From: Alphaproteobacteria bacterium
GTDB lineage: Bacteria > Myxococcota_A > UBA796 > GCA-2862545
Direction: 5' to 3'
DNA length: 64,000 bases
Assembly: GCA_020632925.1 (NCBI GenBank)
Contig: JACKER010000010.1
Span: forward strand, 186,001 to 250,000
A program made the position numbers and the translations under genes. Of this stretch, positions 16,137 through 23,065 are shown in pieces (positions within the stretch are counted from its first letter, which is position 1; each line of letters starts with the position of its first letter). A model generated the notes under the pieces. It saw only the letters and a program-made list of their open reading frames with translations. It ran no database searches and was not told the origin of the DNA.

Positions 16137-17147
16137 ATGCGGTTCAGCCTCGGTTTCCTTGCTGCGACGGTCCTGGTGGGGTGCGCGCAGGACTACGATA
16201 TCAATCCTCCGGCCAGCGCGTTCGGCGTCGCCAACCCGGTGACGCTGGACAACCCCGAGGTGCGGGACGACATCGTCCAGGTGACGCCCCCGATCGTCGA
16301 CGTGCTCTGGATCATCGACAACTCCGGGTCGATGCAGGACAACCAGACGGCGCTCGCCACCAACTTCCCAAGCTTCATGGGGTACTTCCTGGACAGCGGC
16401 CTCGACTACCACATCGGCGTCGTCTCGACGGACATGGACGACCCGCAGATGTCCGGCAAGCTGCGCGAGGTCGCGGGCAAGCGGTGGATCGACAACAACT
16501 CGGTGGACGCGCCGGGCACCTTCTCCGCGATGGCCCAGATCGGCGCCAACGGCTCGCCGGACGAGAAGGGTCGCGAGGCGGCGTACACCGGGCTCGAGCT
16601 GCTCAAGGACGGATACAACGCCGGGTACCTCCGCGACCTCGACGTGGGCGGCTTCCACGCCGTGGTCATCAGCGACGAGAACGACGCGTCGACGAACAAC
16701 CCGGTCAGCAAGGCCGAGTTCATCGACTACCTGAAGACCCTCCGCATCGACCCCACCCTGGTCAGCTTCAGCAGCATCGTCCAGACCGGCATCGGGGTGA
16801 ACCAGGGCCGGGACTACATCGAGATCACCACGGCGGTCGGCGGCGAGGTCCACGACATCGCGCTCGGCGAGTGGGTGAACGTGCTCGACCACCTCGGCTC
16901 GCTCGCGGCCGGCCTCAAGCGCGAGTACTTCCTGTCCCAGCTCCCGGTCGAGGCCTCGCTCGACGTGACGGTCACGCTGTCGAACAACGTCACCACGCTC
17001 ACCTTCCAGCAGGGCTCGCAGTACCTCTACTCGCCGGACCGCAACTCGATCACCTTCGTCGAGTACGTCCCCGACCCGCTCTCGACGGTGCACATCAAGT
17101 ACACCGCGCTGTCCCAGATGGTGGACGTGGAAGACATCGCGAACTGA
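16137..17147 (+). CDS. von Willebrand factor A-domain lipoprotein
   Basis: 336 residues. The signal MRFSLGFLAATVLVGCAQ ends in a clear lipobox (VGC). A VWA fold begins at about residue 60 with DVLWIIDNSGSMQDN, which has the full DxSxS metal-ion-dependent adhesion site; the later HIGVVSTDMDD and FHAVVISDENDAS carry the expected Thr and Asp regions. A C-terminal beta-rich part follows (about 250-336). It is probably anchored at the outer membrane and binds protein ligands through a Mg ion. The ATG at 16137 follows GTGAGG; the upstream in-frame ATG 16113 would spoil the signal. Such proteins are abundant in Myxococcota. Confidence 0.85.
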   Translation: MRFSLGFLAATVLVGCAQDYDINPPASAFGVANPVTLDNPEVRDDIVQVTPPIVDVLWIIDNSGSMQDNQTALATNFPSFMGYFLDSGLDYHIGVVSTDMDDPQMSGKLREVAGKRWIDNNSVDAPGTFSAMAQIGANGSPDEKGREAAYTGLELLKDGYNAGYLRDLDVGGFHAVVISDENDASTNNPVSKAEFIDYLKTLRIDPTLVSFSSIVQTGIGVNQGRDYIEITTAVGGEVHDIALGEWVNVLDHLGSLAAGLKREYFLSQLPVEASLDVTVTLSNNVTTLTFQQGSQYLYSPDRNSITFVEYVPDPLSTVHIKYTALSQMVDVEDIAN

Positions 17148-17163
17148 CCTCGGTGGTGCGTGG

Positions 17164-17169
17164 TAGCAT
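17164..17169 (+). promoter_or_regulatory. TANNNT -10 box before the TerB-like gene
   Basis: TAGCAT ends nine bases before ATG 17179 and there is no Shine-Dalgarno sequence in between (CGCGCCCCG). Initiation about seven bases downstream would leave a leader of only a few bases. Confidence 0.4.
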
Positions 17170-17178
17170 CGCGCCCCG

Positions 17179-17946
17179 ATGGACGACCGTGAGCTGACCT
17201 CCTCCCTGGCCGCGTTGGGCCTGGACCGAACGAACTGGCGCGCGGTGTCCCTGCTGCCCCTCGTCGAGGTCGCGTGGGCGGACGGTCGGGTGCAGAAGGC
17301 GGAGCGGGACCTCCTCGTCGAGGTCGCCCGGCGCCGTGGCTTCGAGCCGGGAGCGGCCTTCCTCGAGCGCTGGATGCGGCGCCGACCCCCGAAGGCCACC
17401 TTCCTGGCCGCGCGGACCCTCCTGATGCACCTCTGGGCGCGCGCCGGTCAGACGGAGGCCCCCCAACCGCAGACGCTGGACGAGCTGCTGGACCTCTGCC
17501 AGCAGGTGGCGGAGTCGGCCGGGGGGCTGTTCGGCCTGGCGTTCACCGTCAGCCGCAGCGAGCGGGAGGCGATGGAGGAGATCGCGTCCAGCCTCCGTCT
17601 CGGACCCGCCCTGCCCGACGTGGCTGCCGCCACCTGGTCCAACGACGACCCCACGGACATCCGGTCCGTCGCGCCCGCGGTCCGCTCGCTCGCGCCCGCT
17701 CCCCCTCCGGCTCCCGCCAGCGACATCGACCACGACGCCACCACGCGCGTCCTGCCTAGGAAGAAGCCCCTCACCCGCGTCGGTGACGATCCCGTGGACG
17801 ACACCACCCGGATCCGGCCAGCGGGACGGCTCGCACCGCCCCCGGCGGCCGACGACTGGGACGAGGAGCTGGACGTGACCACGCCCTACGCGGACTTCAG
17901 CGGGAGCCTCGCACCGGGCATCGACGACGACGAGGACGACGACTGA
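17179..17946 (+). CDS. TerB-like helical protein with phospho-motif tail
   Basis: 255 residues. The first 135 resemble TerB/DjlA-type helical domains, with PLVEVAWADGRVQKAERDLL (about 33-52), the acidic and aromatic pattern typical of that fold. A Pro/Ala-rich linker follows, then a disordered acidic tail with three similar threonine motifs: DHDATTRVLP, VDDTTRIRP and LDVTTPYAD, ending in DDDEDDD. The TTR-V/I-x-P repeats recall Thr-Thr sites phosphorylated by bacterial Hanks kinases in FHA partner systems. The gene for a kinase starts two bases after this stop, so this protein is a likely substrate or adaptor; that is inference. A TAGCAT box lies nine bases before the start. Confidence 0.65.
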   Translation: MDDRELTSSLAALGLDRTNWRAVSLLPLVEVAWADGRVQKAERDLLVEVARRRGFEPGAAFLERWMRRRPPKATFLAARTLLMHLWARAGQTEAPQPQTLDELLDLCQQVAESAGGLFGLAFTVSRSEREAMEEIASSLRLGPALPDVAAATWSNDDPTDIRSVAPAVRSLAPAPPPAPASDIDHDATTRVLPRKKPLTRVGDDPVDDTTRIRPAGRLAPPPAADDWDEELDVTTPYADFSGSLAPGIDDDEDDD

Positions 17947-17948
17947 CG

Positions 17949-19142
17949 ATGAGCGACGAGCACCCGTTCCGGTTCCAGGACCTCGGCGAGATCGGTCGCG
18001 GCGGGATGAGCACGGTGCGCCGTGTCCACGACCCCCTCCTGCTGCGCGACACGGCCATCAAGTTCCTCGTGCCCGGCCGAGACGTGGCCCGATCCCGGTC
18101 GCGCTTCCTGGACGAGGCGCGGATCACCGCGCAGCTCCAGCACCCGAACATCGTGCCGCTGTACGAGTACGGCACCGACCCGACGGGCCGCGACTTCATC
18201 CAGATGAAGCTCGTGCAGGGCCAGAGCCTGCTCGATCGGATCCGCGAGGCCGGGGAGGAGCGGCTCGACCCGGTGCACCTCGAGGAGACGCTGCAGATCC
18301 TGCTGCGGGTGATCGACGCGGTGGACTACGCCCACTCGCGCGACATCGTCCACCGCGACCTCAAGCCTTCGAACATCATGATCGGGGAGTTCGGCGAGGT
18401 CTATGTGATGGACTGGGGCATCGCGCTGCGCACCGGCACGGTGGGCGAGGAGCCCGAGACCTTCGACGAGCGCAACGTCCTGGGCACGCCCACCTTCGTC
18501 GCCCCCGAGCAGATCGACGACCCGGACGGCGTGGACGAGCGCGCCGACATCTACTGCCTGGGCGGCATCCTGTACGCCCTCCTCACCGGCCGCGCGCCGC
18601 ACCAGGGCCGCACGCCCATGCTCCGGCTGATGGCCAGCGCCCACGGCCGGATCACGCCACCCGAGGACCTGGTGACGGACGGGCGCCTGCCGATCGCGCT
18701 GTGTCGCATCGTGAAGCGCGCGATGGCGCGGAACCCCGACGACAGGTACGCCACCGTCGGCGAGCTGCGCAACGACATCAAGGCCTTCCTGTCCGGATCG
18801 TGGAACCTCCCCACCCGCCACGTGCCCGAGGGCACCGTGGTCGTGCGCGAGGGCGATCCGGGCCACGAGGCCTACGTCATCAAGAGCGGCCGCTGCCGGG
18901 TGTACAACGAGACCCAGGGCGACATCCGCGTGCTCGGCCCGGGTGACGTGTTCGGCGAGCTCGCGATCCTCCAGCAGGGTGGCGTCCGCACCTCGTCGGT
19001 GGCCGCCGTGACGGAGCTCGATCTGCTGGTGGTCACGCGCGACGTCCTGACCGAGGGGCTCGGGCTCCACTCCTGGATGGGGGTGTTCGTCAAGGCGCTC
19101 GCGAACCGCTTCGCCGAGCTCGAGCAGCGCCTCCTGCCGTGA
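17949..19142 (+). CDS. Ser/Thr protein kinase with C-terminal cyclic-nucleotide-binding domain
   Basis: 397 residues. The kinase domain (about 8-280) is complete: GEIGRGGMSTVRR, AIKFL, HRDLKPSNIMI, DWGIALR in place of DFG (the DWG variant seen in some bacterial kinases), and FVAPEQ. Residues about 285-397 form a CNB domain with VVVREGDPGHEAYVIKSGRC, then FGELAILQQGGVRTSSVAA; the Arg of the phosphate-binding cassette is present. Kinase activity may therefore be set by cAMP, cGMP or another nucleotide. It forms an operon with the TerB-like gene (two-base gap). No membrane anchor is present. Confidence 0.9.
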   Translation: MSDEHPFRFQDLGEIGRGGMSTVRRVHDPLLLRDTAIKFLVPGRDVARSRSRFLDEARITAQLQHPNIVPLYEYGTDPTGRDFIQMKLVQGQSLLDRIREAGEERLDPVHLEETLQILLRVIDAVDYAHSRDIVHRDLKPSNIMIGEFGEVYVMDWGIALRTGTVGEEPETFDERNVLGTPTFVAPEQIDDPDGVDERADIYCLGGILYALLTGRAPHQGRTPMLRLMASAHGRITPPEDLVTDGRLPIALCRIVKRAMARNPDDRYATVGELRNDIKAFLSGSWNLPTRHVPEGTVVVREGDPGHEAYVIKSGRCRVYNETQGDIRVLGPGDVFGELAILQQGGVRTSSVAAVTELDLLVVTRDVLTEGLGLHSWMGVFVKALANRFAELEQRLLP

Positions 19143-19186
19143 GACCCCCGCGGGGGGTTACGATCGGAGGCCTGCTGGAGAGCCCG

Positions 19187-19594
19187 ATGCTGCTGCTGAC
19201 CTGCGCCACCCTCGGCTGGGCCGACGAGCTGCCCGTCGCTCGCGAGTTCGAGGTCCCCGACGATCCGGAGATCCTGCTGGCCGACGCCCGGCGGCACACC
19301 ACGAGAGGCGCCGTCCTGCTGGGGGTAGGGGCGGCCATCGGCACCGGCGCGGCGTTCACCCTGTTCTACGACCGCGGCGAGCCCGGCGAGGTGTCCGACG
19401 AGTCCGACTTCGTCCTGGGCCTGCGGTCGGCAGGCGGCGGGGTGCTCGGTGTGGGCGCGGCCGTCACGATGCTCGTGGGCGGGCACGACCTGGGCGAGGC
19501 CGGCCGGCTGCGGCAGCGGGCGCGCTCGGCCGACGTCGCGGTGCTGCCGCTCCCGGGTGGAGGTGCCGGCGCGGCCCTGGTGGGGACGTTCTGA
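19187..19594 (+). CDS. Small membrane protein of unknown function
   Basis: 135 residues. An N-terminal signal (MLLLTCATLGWADE) and two hydrophobic Gly/Ala-rich segments at about 44-60 and 87-103 suggest an exported or inner-membrane protein. No family was recognised. The ATG at 19187 is preferred because GGAG lies a few bases upstream and it yields a clean signal. A GTG at 19139 overlaps the kinase stop and is possible. A TACGAT box at 19159-19164 may be a separate promoter. The stop overlaps the start of the next gene (TGATG). Confidence 0.55.
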   Translation: MLLLTCATLGWADELPVAREFEVPDDPEILLADARRHTTRGAVLLGVGAAIGTGAAFTLFYDRGEPGEVSDESDFVLGLRSAGGGVLGVGAAVTMLVGGHDLGEAGRLRQRARSADVAVLPLPGGGAGAALVGTF

Positions 19595-20595
19595 TGCGTG
19601 CCTGGCAGGTCCGCTTCGGTGAGCCTCCCGAGCTCGTCGAGCGGCCCGACCCCGACCCGCCCGGCCCGGGCATGGTGCTGTTGCGGATGCTCGGGTGGTC
19701 GCTGAACTACCGGGACCTGCTGATGGCGCGCGGGGCGTACGATCCTCGCCTGGCCCAGCCCTACGTCCCGCTGTCGGACGGTGTGGGCGAGGTCGTGGCG
19801 GTGGGCGCGGGGGTCTCCCGGGTGTCCGTCGGGGACCGGGTGTGCCCGATGTTCAGCCCGTCCTGGCGCGACGGGGAACCGGACACCGACGCGCTCAGGA
19901 AGACCCGCGGCGGGCCGGTGCCGGGGCTGCTCGCCGAGCGGGTCGTCCTGGACGAGGGCGAGCTCGTGAAGGTGCCCGGATGGCTCGAGCCTGCGGAGGC
20001 CGCCACCCTCCCCTGCGCGGCGCTGACCGCGTGGAGCGCGCTCGTGGAGCACGCGCGACTGCCCCCGGGGGCGACGGTCCTCTGCCTGGGCACGGGCGGC
20101 GTCTCGATCGCGGCGTTGCAGCTGGCGAAGGTGATGGGGCTGACCGTGATCGCGACGACGAGCAGCGAGGGGAAGGCCGCGCGCCTGACCGAGCTCGGGG
20201 CGGACCGCGTGCTGCGACACGACCTGCAGCCCGAGTGGGGCCGTGAGATCCGCAAGCTCACGGGCGGCGGGGTGGATGCGGTCGTGGAGGTCGGGGGCGC
20301 CGCCACGCTCCCGCGCTCGCTCGAGGCGGTGCGTCCCAACGGCGCGGTGCTCCTCATCGGCAACGCGGCGAGCTCGGAGGGTCCGGTCTCGGTCCTCCCC
20401 ATCCTGATGAAGCAGATCCGGGTGCAGGGGGTGTTCGTGGGCCACCGCCGCTCGTTCGAAGAGCTGTGCCGGGCCGTCGACCTGCACCGCATCCGACCGG
20501 TGATCGACCGGGTCTTCCCCTTCACCGACGCGCCCGACGCCTTCGCTCACCTCGCGAGCAGGGCCCACGTCGGCAAGGTCTGCATCGTCGCCTGA
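19594..20595 (+). CDS. Zinc-independent MDR-family NAD(P)-dependent oxidoreductase
   Basis: 333 residues of the medium-chain dehydrogenase/reductase superfamily. The N-terminal GroES-like fold includes LNYRDLLMARGAYDP and SDGVGEVVAVGAG; the structural- and catalytic-zinc cysteines are missing, as in quinone oxidoreductase-type members. The Rossmann motif is CLGTGGVSIAALQLAK (about 163-178). The C-terminus ends in FPFTDAPDAFAHLASRAHVGK, characteristic of alkene or quinone reductases. It probably reduces quinones or alpha,beta-unsaturated carbonyls using NADPH; the substrate is unknown. The start overlaps the stop of the preceding gene by one base. Confidence 0.85.
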   Translation: MRAWQVRFGEPPELVERPDPDPPGPGMVLLRMLGWSLNYRDLLMARGAYDPRLAQPYVPLSDGVGEVVAVGAGVSRVSVGDRVCPMFSPSWRDGEPDTDALRKTRGGPVPGLLAERVVLDEGELVKVPGWLEPAEAATLPCAALTAWSALVEHARLPPGATVLCLGTGGVSIAALQLAKVMGLTVIATTSSEGKAARLTELGADRVLRHDLQPEWGREIRKLTGGGVDAVVEVGGAATLPRSLEAVRPNGAVLLIGNAASSEGPVSVLPILMKQIRVQGVFVGHRRSFEELCRAVDLHRIRPVIDRVFPFTDAPDAFAHLASRAHVGKVCIVA

Positions 20596-20604
20596 GGTCC
20601 GTCG

Positions 20605-21024
20605 ATGCCGATGCCGATGCGCTACGCCCACGCCGGGCCCGAGTTCGACGCCTTCGTCGACGACGCGAAGGAGGAGCTCGGGCTCCAGACCTCCCACCAG
20701 ACGTACACAGCGGTGCAGGCCACGCTCTGGGTGTTCAGGCGCCGGCTGCCGGTGCCGGAGGCGGTGGTCTTCGCGCAGCTGCTGCCGCCCGTCCTGGGCG
20801 CCATCTTCCTGCAGGGCTGGGATCCGACGGTGGCCCCCCTGCCCTTCGCGGACCGCGACGCGCTGACCCGCGAGGTCCTGGCCGTGCGAGCGGACCACAA
20901 CTTCGCGCCGCCCGACGTCATCGTGGGCGTGGCGAGGGCGATGCGTCGACACGTCGATCCGAGGGAGCTGGACGGCCTGTTGGCCCGCTTCCCGCCCGGC
21001 GCCACCGACTACTGGGCCGCCTGA
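20605..21024 (+). CDS. DUF2267 family protein
   Basis: 139 residues that fit DUF2267 throughout: ATLWVFRRRLPVPEAVVFAQLLPPV followed by GAIFLQGWDPT (about 38-75). The family has two repeated helical units; the second here includes HNFAPPDVIVGVARAMRRHVDP. The biochemical role is unknown; members often lie near stress genes. It begins nine bases after the reductase gene and is followed immediately by the AraC gene, so it is probably part of one transcription unit. Confidence 0.8.
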   Translation: MPMPMRYAHAGPEFDAFVDDAKEELGLQTSHQTYTAVQATLWVFRRRLPVPEAVVFAQLLPPVLGAIFLQGWDPTVAPLPFADRDALTREVLAVRADHNFAPPDVIVGVARAMRRHVDPRELDGLLARFPPGATDYWAA

Positions 21025-21026
21025 CC

Positions 21027-21812
21027 GTGCTCGCCGCCACCCGAGCGCCCGCCCACCCCGCCCTGCACGGCGTCGTCGACCTCTTGTGGCTCGCGCCCGG
21101 TCGAGGAGGGGGCGCTCGCGAGCGGGTGATCCCGGCGGGCGGCAGCCACCTCGTGTGGCGCCTCGGCGCCGAGCTCCGCATCGGCGAGGACCAGCGCGAG
21201 CGGGCCGGGGTGCTGGGTGGCCCGCGCTCCTCGGCCCACCTCCACCACACCTCCGACACCTGGTCCATCGGCGTCATGCTGGCTCCAGGCGCGATCCCCC
21301 GCCTGTTCGGAACCTCCGCGCGCTCGCTGTCCGAGCGGCACGTCGGCCTGCCCGACCTGTGGGGACTCGGGGCCCGCGGGCTGCAGGAGCGCCTCGAGGA
21401 GCGGCCCGACCGGGCGCTGGATCTCGTCGAGGCGCAGCTGGTGGCGACCCTCCGTCCGGCACGGACGCCGCCGGAGCTGGCGCGGGCCCTCGCATCGCTG
21501 GAGGCGGGGATGTCCGTCGAGGCGGCGGCGCGGCGCATCGGGCGAGGGACACGCACGCTCGGGCTGTGGTTCGCGGACGAGATCGGGCTGTCCCCGAGCC
21601 GCTGGGCCTCGGTGCGTCGGGTGCGACGGGCGATGGCGCTCGCCGCGAACGAGCGTGATGGGGCGCGGGTCGCCGTCCTCGCCGGGTACGCCGATCACGC
21701 CCACCTGTGCCGCGACTTCCGCGCCGTCACGGGCGTGACGATGACCGAGTGGCGCCGGCACGTCCCGGGGGAGCCCTCCCACGTCCCGGTTCCGATCCAT
21801 TCAAGCGGCTGA
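21027..21812 (+). CDS. AraC family transcriptional regulator
   Basis: 261 residues. An N-terminal region resembling the DUF6597-type sensor of many AraC proteins (HPALHGVVDLLW, AGGSHLVWRLG) precedes the C-terminal double helix-turn-helix (about 170-255), including MSVEAAARRIGRGTRTLGLWF, PSRWASVRRVRRAM and AVLAGYADHAHLCRDFRAVTG. It starts at GTG 21027, two bases after the DUF2267 stop. The VOC gene 37 bases downstream may be its target, or the reductase operon upstream. Confidence 0.85.
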   Translation: MLAATRAPAHPALHGVVDLLWLAPGRGGGARERVIPAGGSHLVWRLGAELRIGEDQRERAGVLGGPRSSAHLHHTSDTWSIGVMLAPGAIPRLFGTSARSLSERHVGLPDLWGLGARGLQERLEERPDRALDLVEAQLVATLRPARTPPELARALASLEAGMSVEAAARRIGRGTRTLGLWFADEIGLSPSRWASVRRVRRAMALAANERDGARVAVLAGYADHAHLCRDFRAVTGVTMTEWRRHVPGEPSHVPVPIHSSG

Positions 21813-21849
21813 CCGTTCGGGACCATAGGTGCCGTAGGCAGGAGGAAGC

Positions 21850-22284
21850 ATGGCGATCCACGAGTGTTTTCCGTACCTGCGGGTGTCCGACGGCGACGCG
21901 GCCATCCGCTGGTACACCGAGGTGTTCGGGGCGAAGGAGCGCTTCCGGCTGGTCGACCCGAGCGACGGGCGGGTGGGGCATGCGGAGCTGGATCTCGGGC
22001 CGGGCGTGCTGATGCTGTCCGCGGCGTACCCGGAGATGGGGCTGGACGCCCCGTCGGGGAACACGGGGATGTGCGTCCACCTGCACGTCGACGACGCCGA
22101 CGCGGTGATCGCGCGGGCGCGGGAGGCGGGCGCAGAGGTGCTCCGAGAGCCCGCCGACGCCTTCTACGGCGAGCGTGGCGGCACCTTCCGTGACCCCTTC
22201 GGCCACCACTGGAACGTCGGACACAGCATCGAGGAGGTCTCGCCGGCGGAGATGCAGCGGCGCTGGGACGCGATGGTCAGCTGA
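21850..22284 (+). CDS. VOC (glyoxalase/bleomycin-resistance) superfamily protein
   Basis: 144 residues with paired beta-alpha-beta-beta-beta units of the vicinal oxygen chelate fold: PYLRVSDGDAAIRWYTEVFGA at the start, VHLHVDDADAVIARAREAGAEVL in the second half, and FRDPFGHHWNVGHSIEEV near the end. It resembles the PhnB/YdcJ-like branch, whose members are often uncharacterised dioxygenase- or antibiotic-binding-type proteins. It starts at ATG 21850 after a strong GGAGGAAGC site. It overlaps the convergent phosphorylase gene by eight bases. Confidence 0.85.
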   Translation: MAIHECFPYLRVSDGDAAIRWYTEVFGAKERFRLVDPSDGRVGHAELDLGPGVLMLSAAYPEMGLDAPSGNTGMCVHLHVDDADAVIARAREAGAEVLREPADAFYGERGGTFRDPFGHHWNVGHSIEEVSPAEMQRRWDAMVS

Positions 22285-23065
22285 GCGGCTCGCCCGCGCC
22301 CTCGAGGACGGCCCACGGGCCATGCTCGCCGAGCCAGGCGTCGCCACGCTCGTCCTTGGTGGCGAGCAGCCCGGCGTACCCGAGGGAGTTGACCGGGATG
22401 CCGCCGACCTTGGCGGCCGTGCGCGGGACGACCAACGCCCACCCGCGCGCCGCGAGGAGCGAGTGTGGCCCCGGGTCGGTGCGCCCGAGCCCCGCGAGGA
22501 CCTCCCGCAGGCCGGCGGCGTCCGGGAGCTCGGGCAGCAGCCGGTGGCGGAAGCGGAAGCGCTGCACCGTGTCCCGACCGGCCGCCAACGCATCGCGGAT
22601 CAACGGCTCCAGCGGCAGCTCGCCGATGCCCTCGCGCCCCACGAGCTGCAGGTGGCGGTGGGGCTGGCTCGCGCCTGCCAGGCGCCCACCGTTGTAGAAG
22701 CCGAGCCCGGCCATCGCGGCCATCGCGGTGCGCAGCGCCTCCAGATCCCCGTCGTCGGGCGGCTCCTCCTGGTCCGCCCACGCCCGCGTCACGATCAGCA
22801 GGTGGTCGTCGAGCACGGGGAACTTGTTGAGCAGCAGCGCGTGATCCGGCGGCCACGCGCGCACGAACAGGGCGTCGGTCCAGGGCGCGCGGAACGGATC
22901 GGCCTCCTTCGTGCCCAGCGGCTTGTGCTCGAAGCGCTCGATCCGGCGGACCGAGAAGCACACGCCGTCCTGCTCGACCCGCGTCGCGGTGGAGGTCAGG
23001 GGGACGAGCGACCCGTCGGCCCGCGCACGCCCCAGCGCGGACCGCACCTCGTCGAGCAGCGTCAC
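22277..23065 (-). CDS. Ap4A phosphorylase (ATP adenylyltransferase-like, HIT superfamily)
   Basis: 262 residues. The HxHxQ catalytic motif of the family is SQPHRHLQLV with H136, H138 and Q140; the HIT-like core begins at about residue 78 (LLNKFPVLDDHLLIVTR). The C-terminal part has SLLAARGWALVVPR and an NSLGYAG segment, as in yeast APA1-type enzymes. The expected reaction is phosphorolysis of diadenosine tetraphosphate to ADP and ATP. The GTG at 23065 overlaps the stop of the upstream sugar-dehydrogenase gene (GTGA). Confidence 0.85.
   Translation of the reverse strand: MTLLDEVRSALGRARADGSLVPLTSTATRVEQDGVCFSVRRIERFEHKPLGTKEADPFRAPWTDALFVRAWPPDHALLLNKFPVLDDHLLIVTRAWADQEEPPDDGDLEALRTAMAAMAGLGFYNGGRLAGASQPHRHLQLVGREGIGELPLEPLIRDALAAGRDTVQRFRFRHRLLPELPDAAGLREVLAGLGRTDPGPHSLLAARGWALVVPRTAAKVGGIPVNSLGYAGLLATKDERGDAWLGEHGPWAVLEGAGEPLS

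Noticed and set aside
19139..19186. GTG start overlapping the kinase stop for the small membrane protein
   Set aside because: The extension is not signal-like; ATG 19187 has a nearby GGAG and gives a clean signal. It remains possible.
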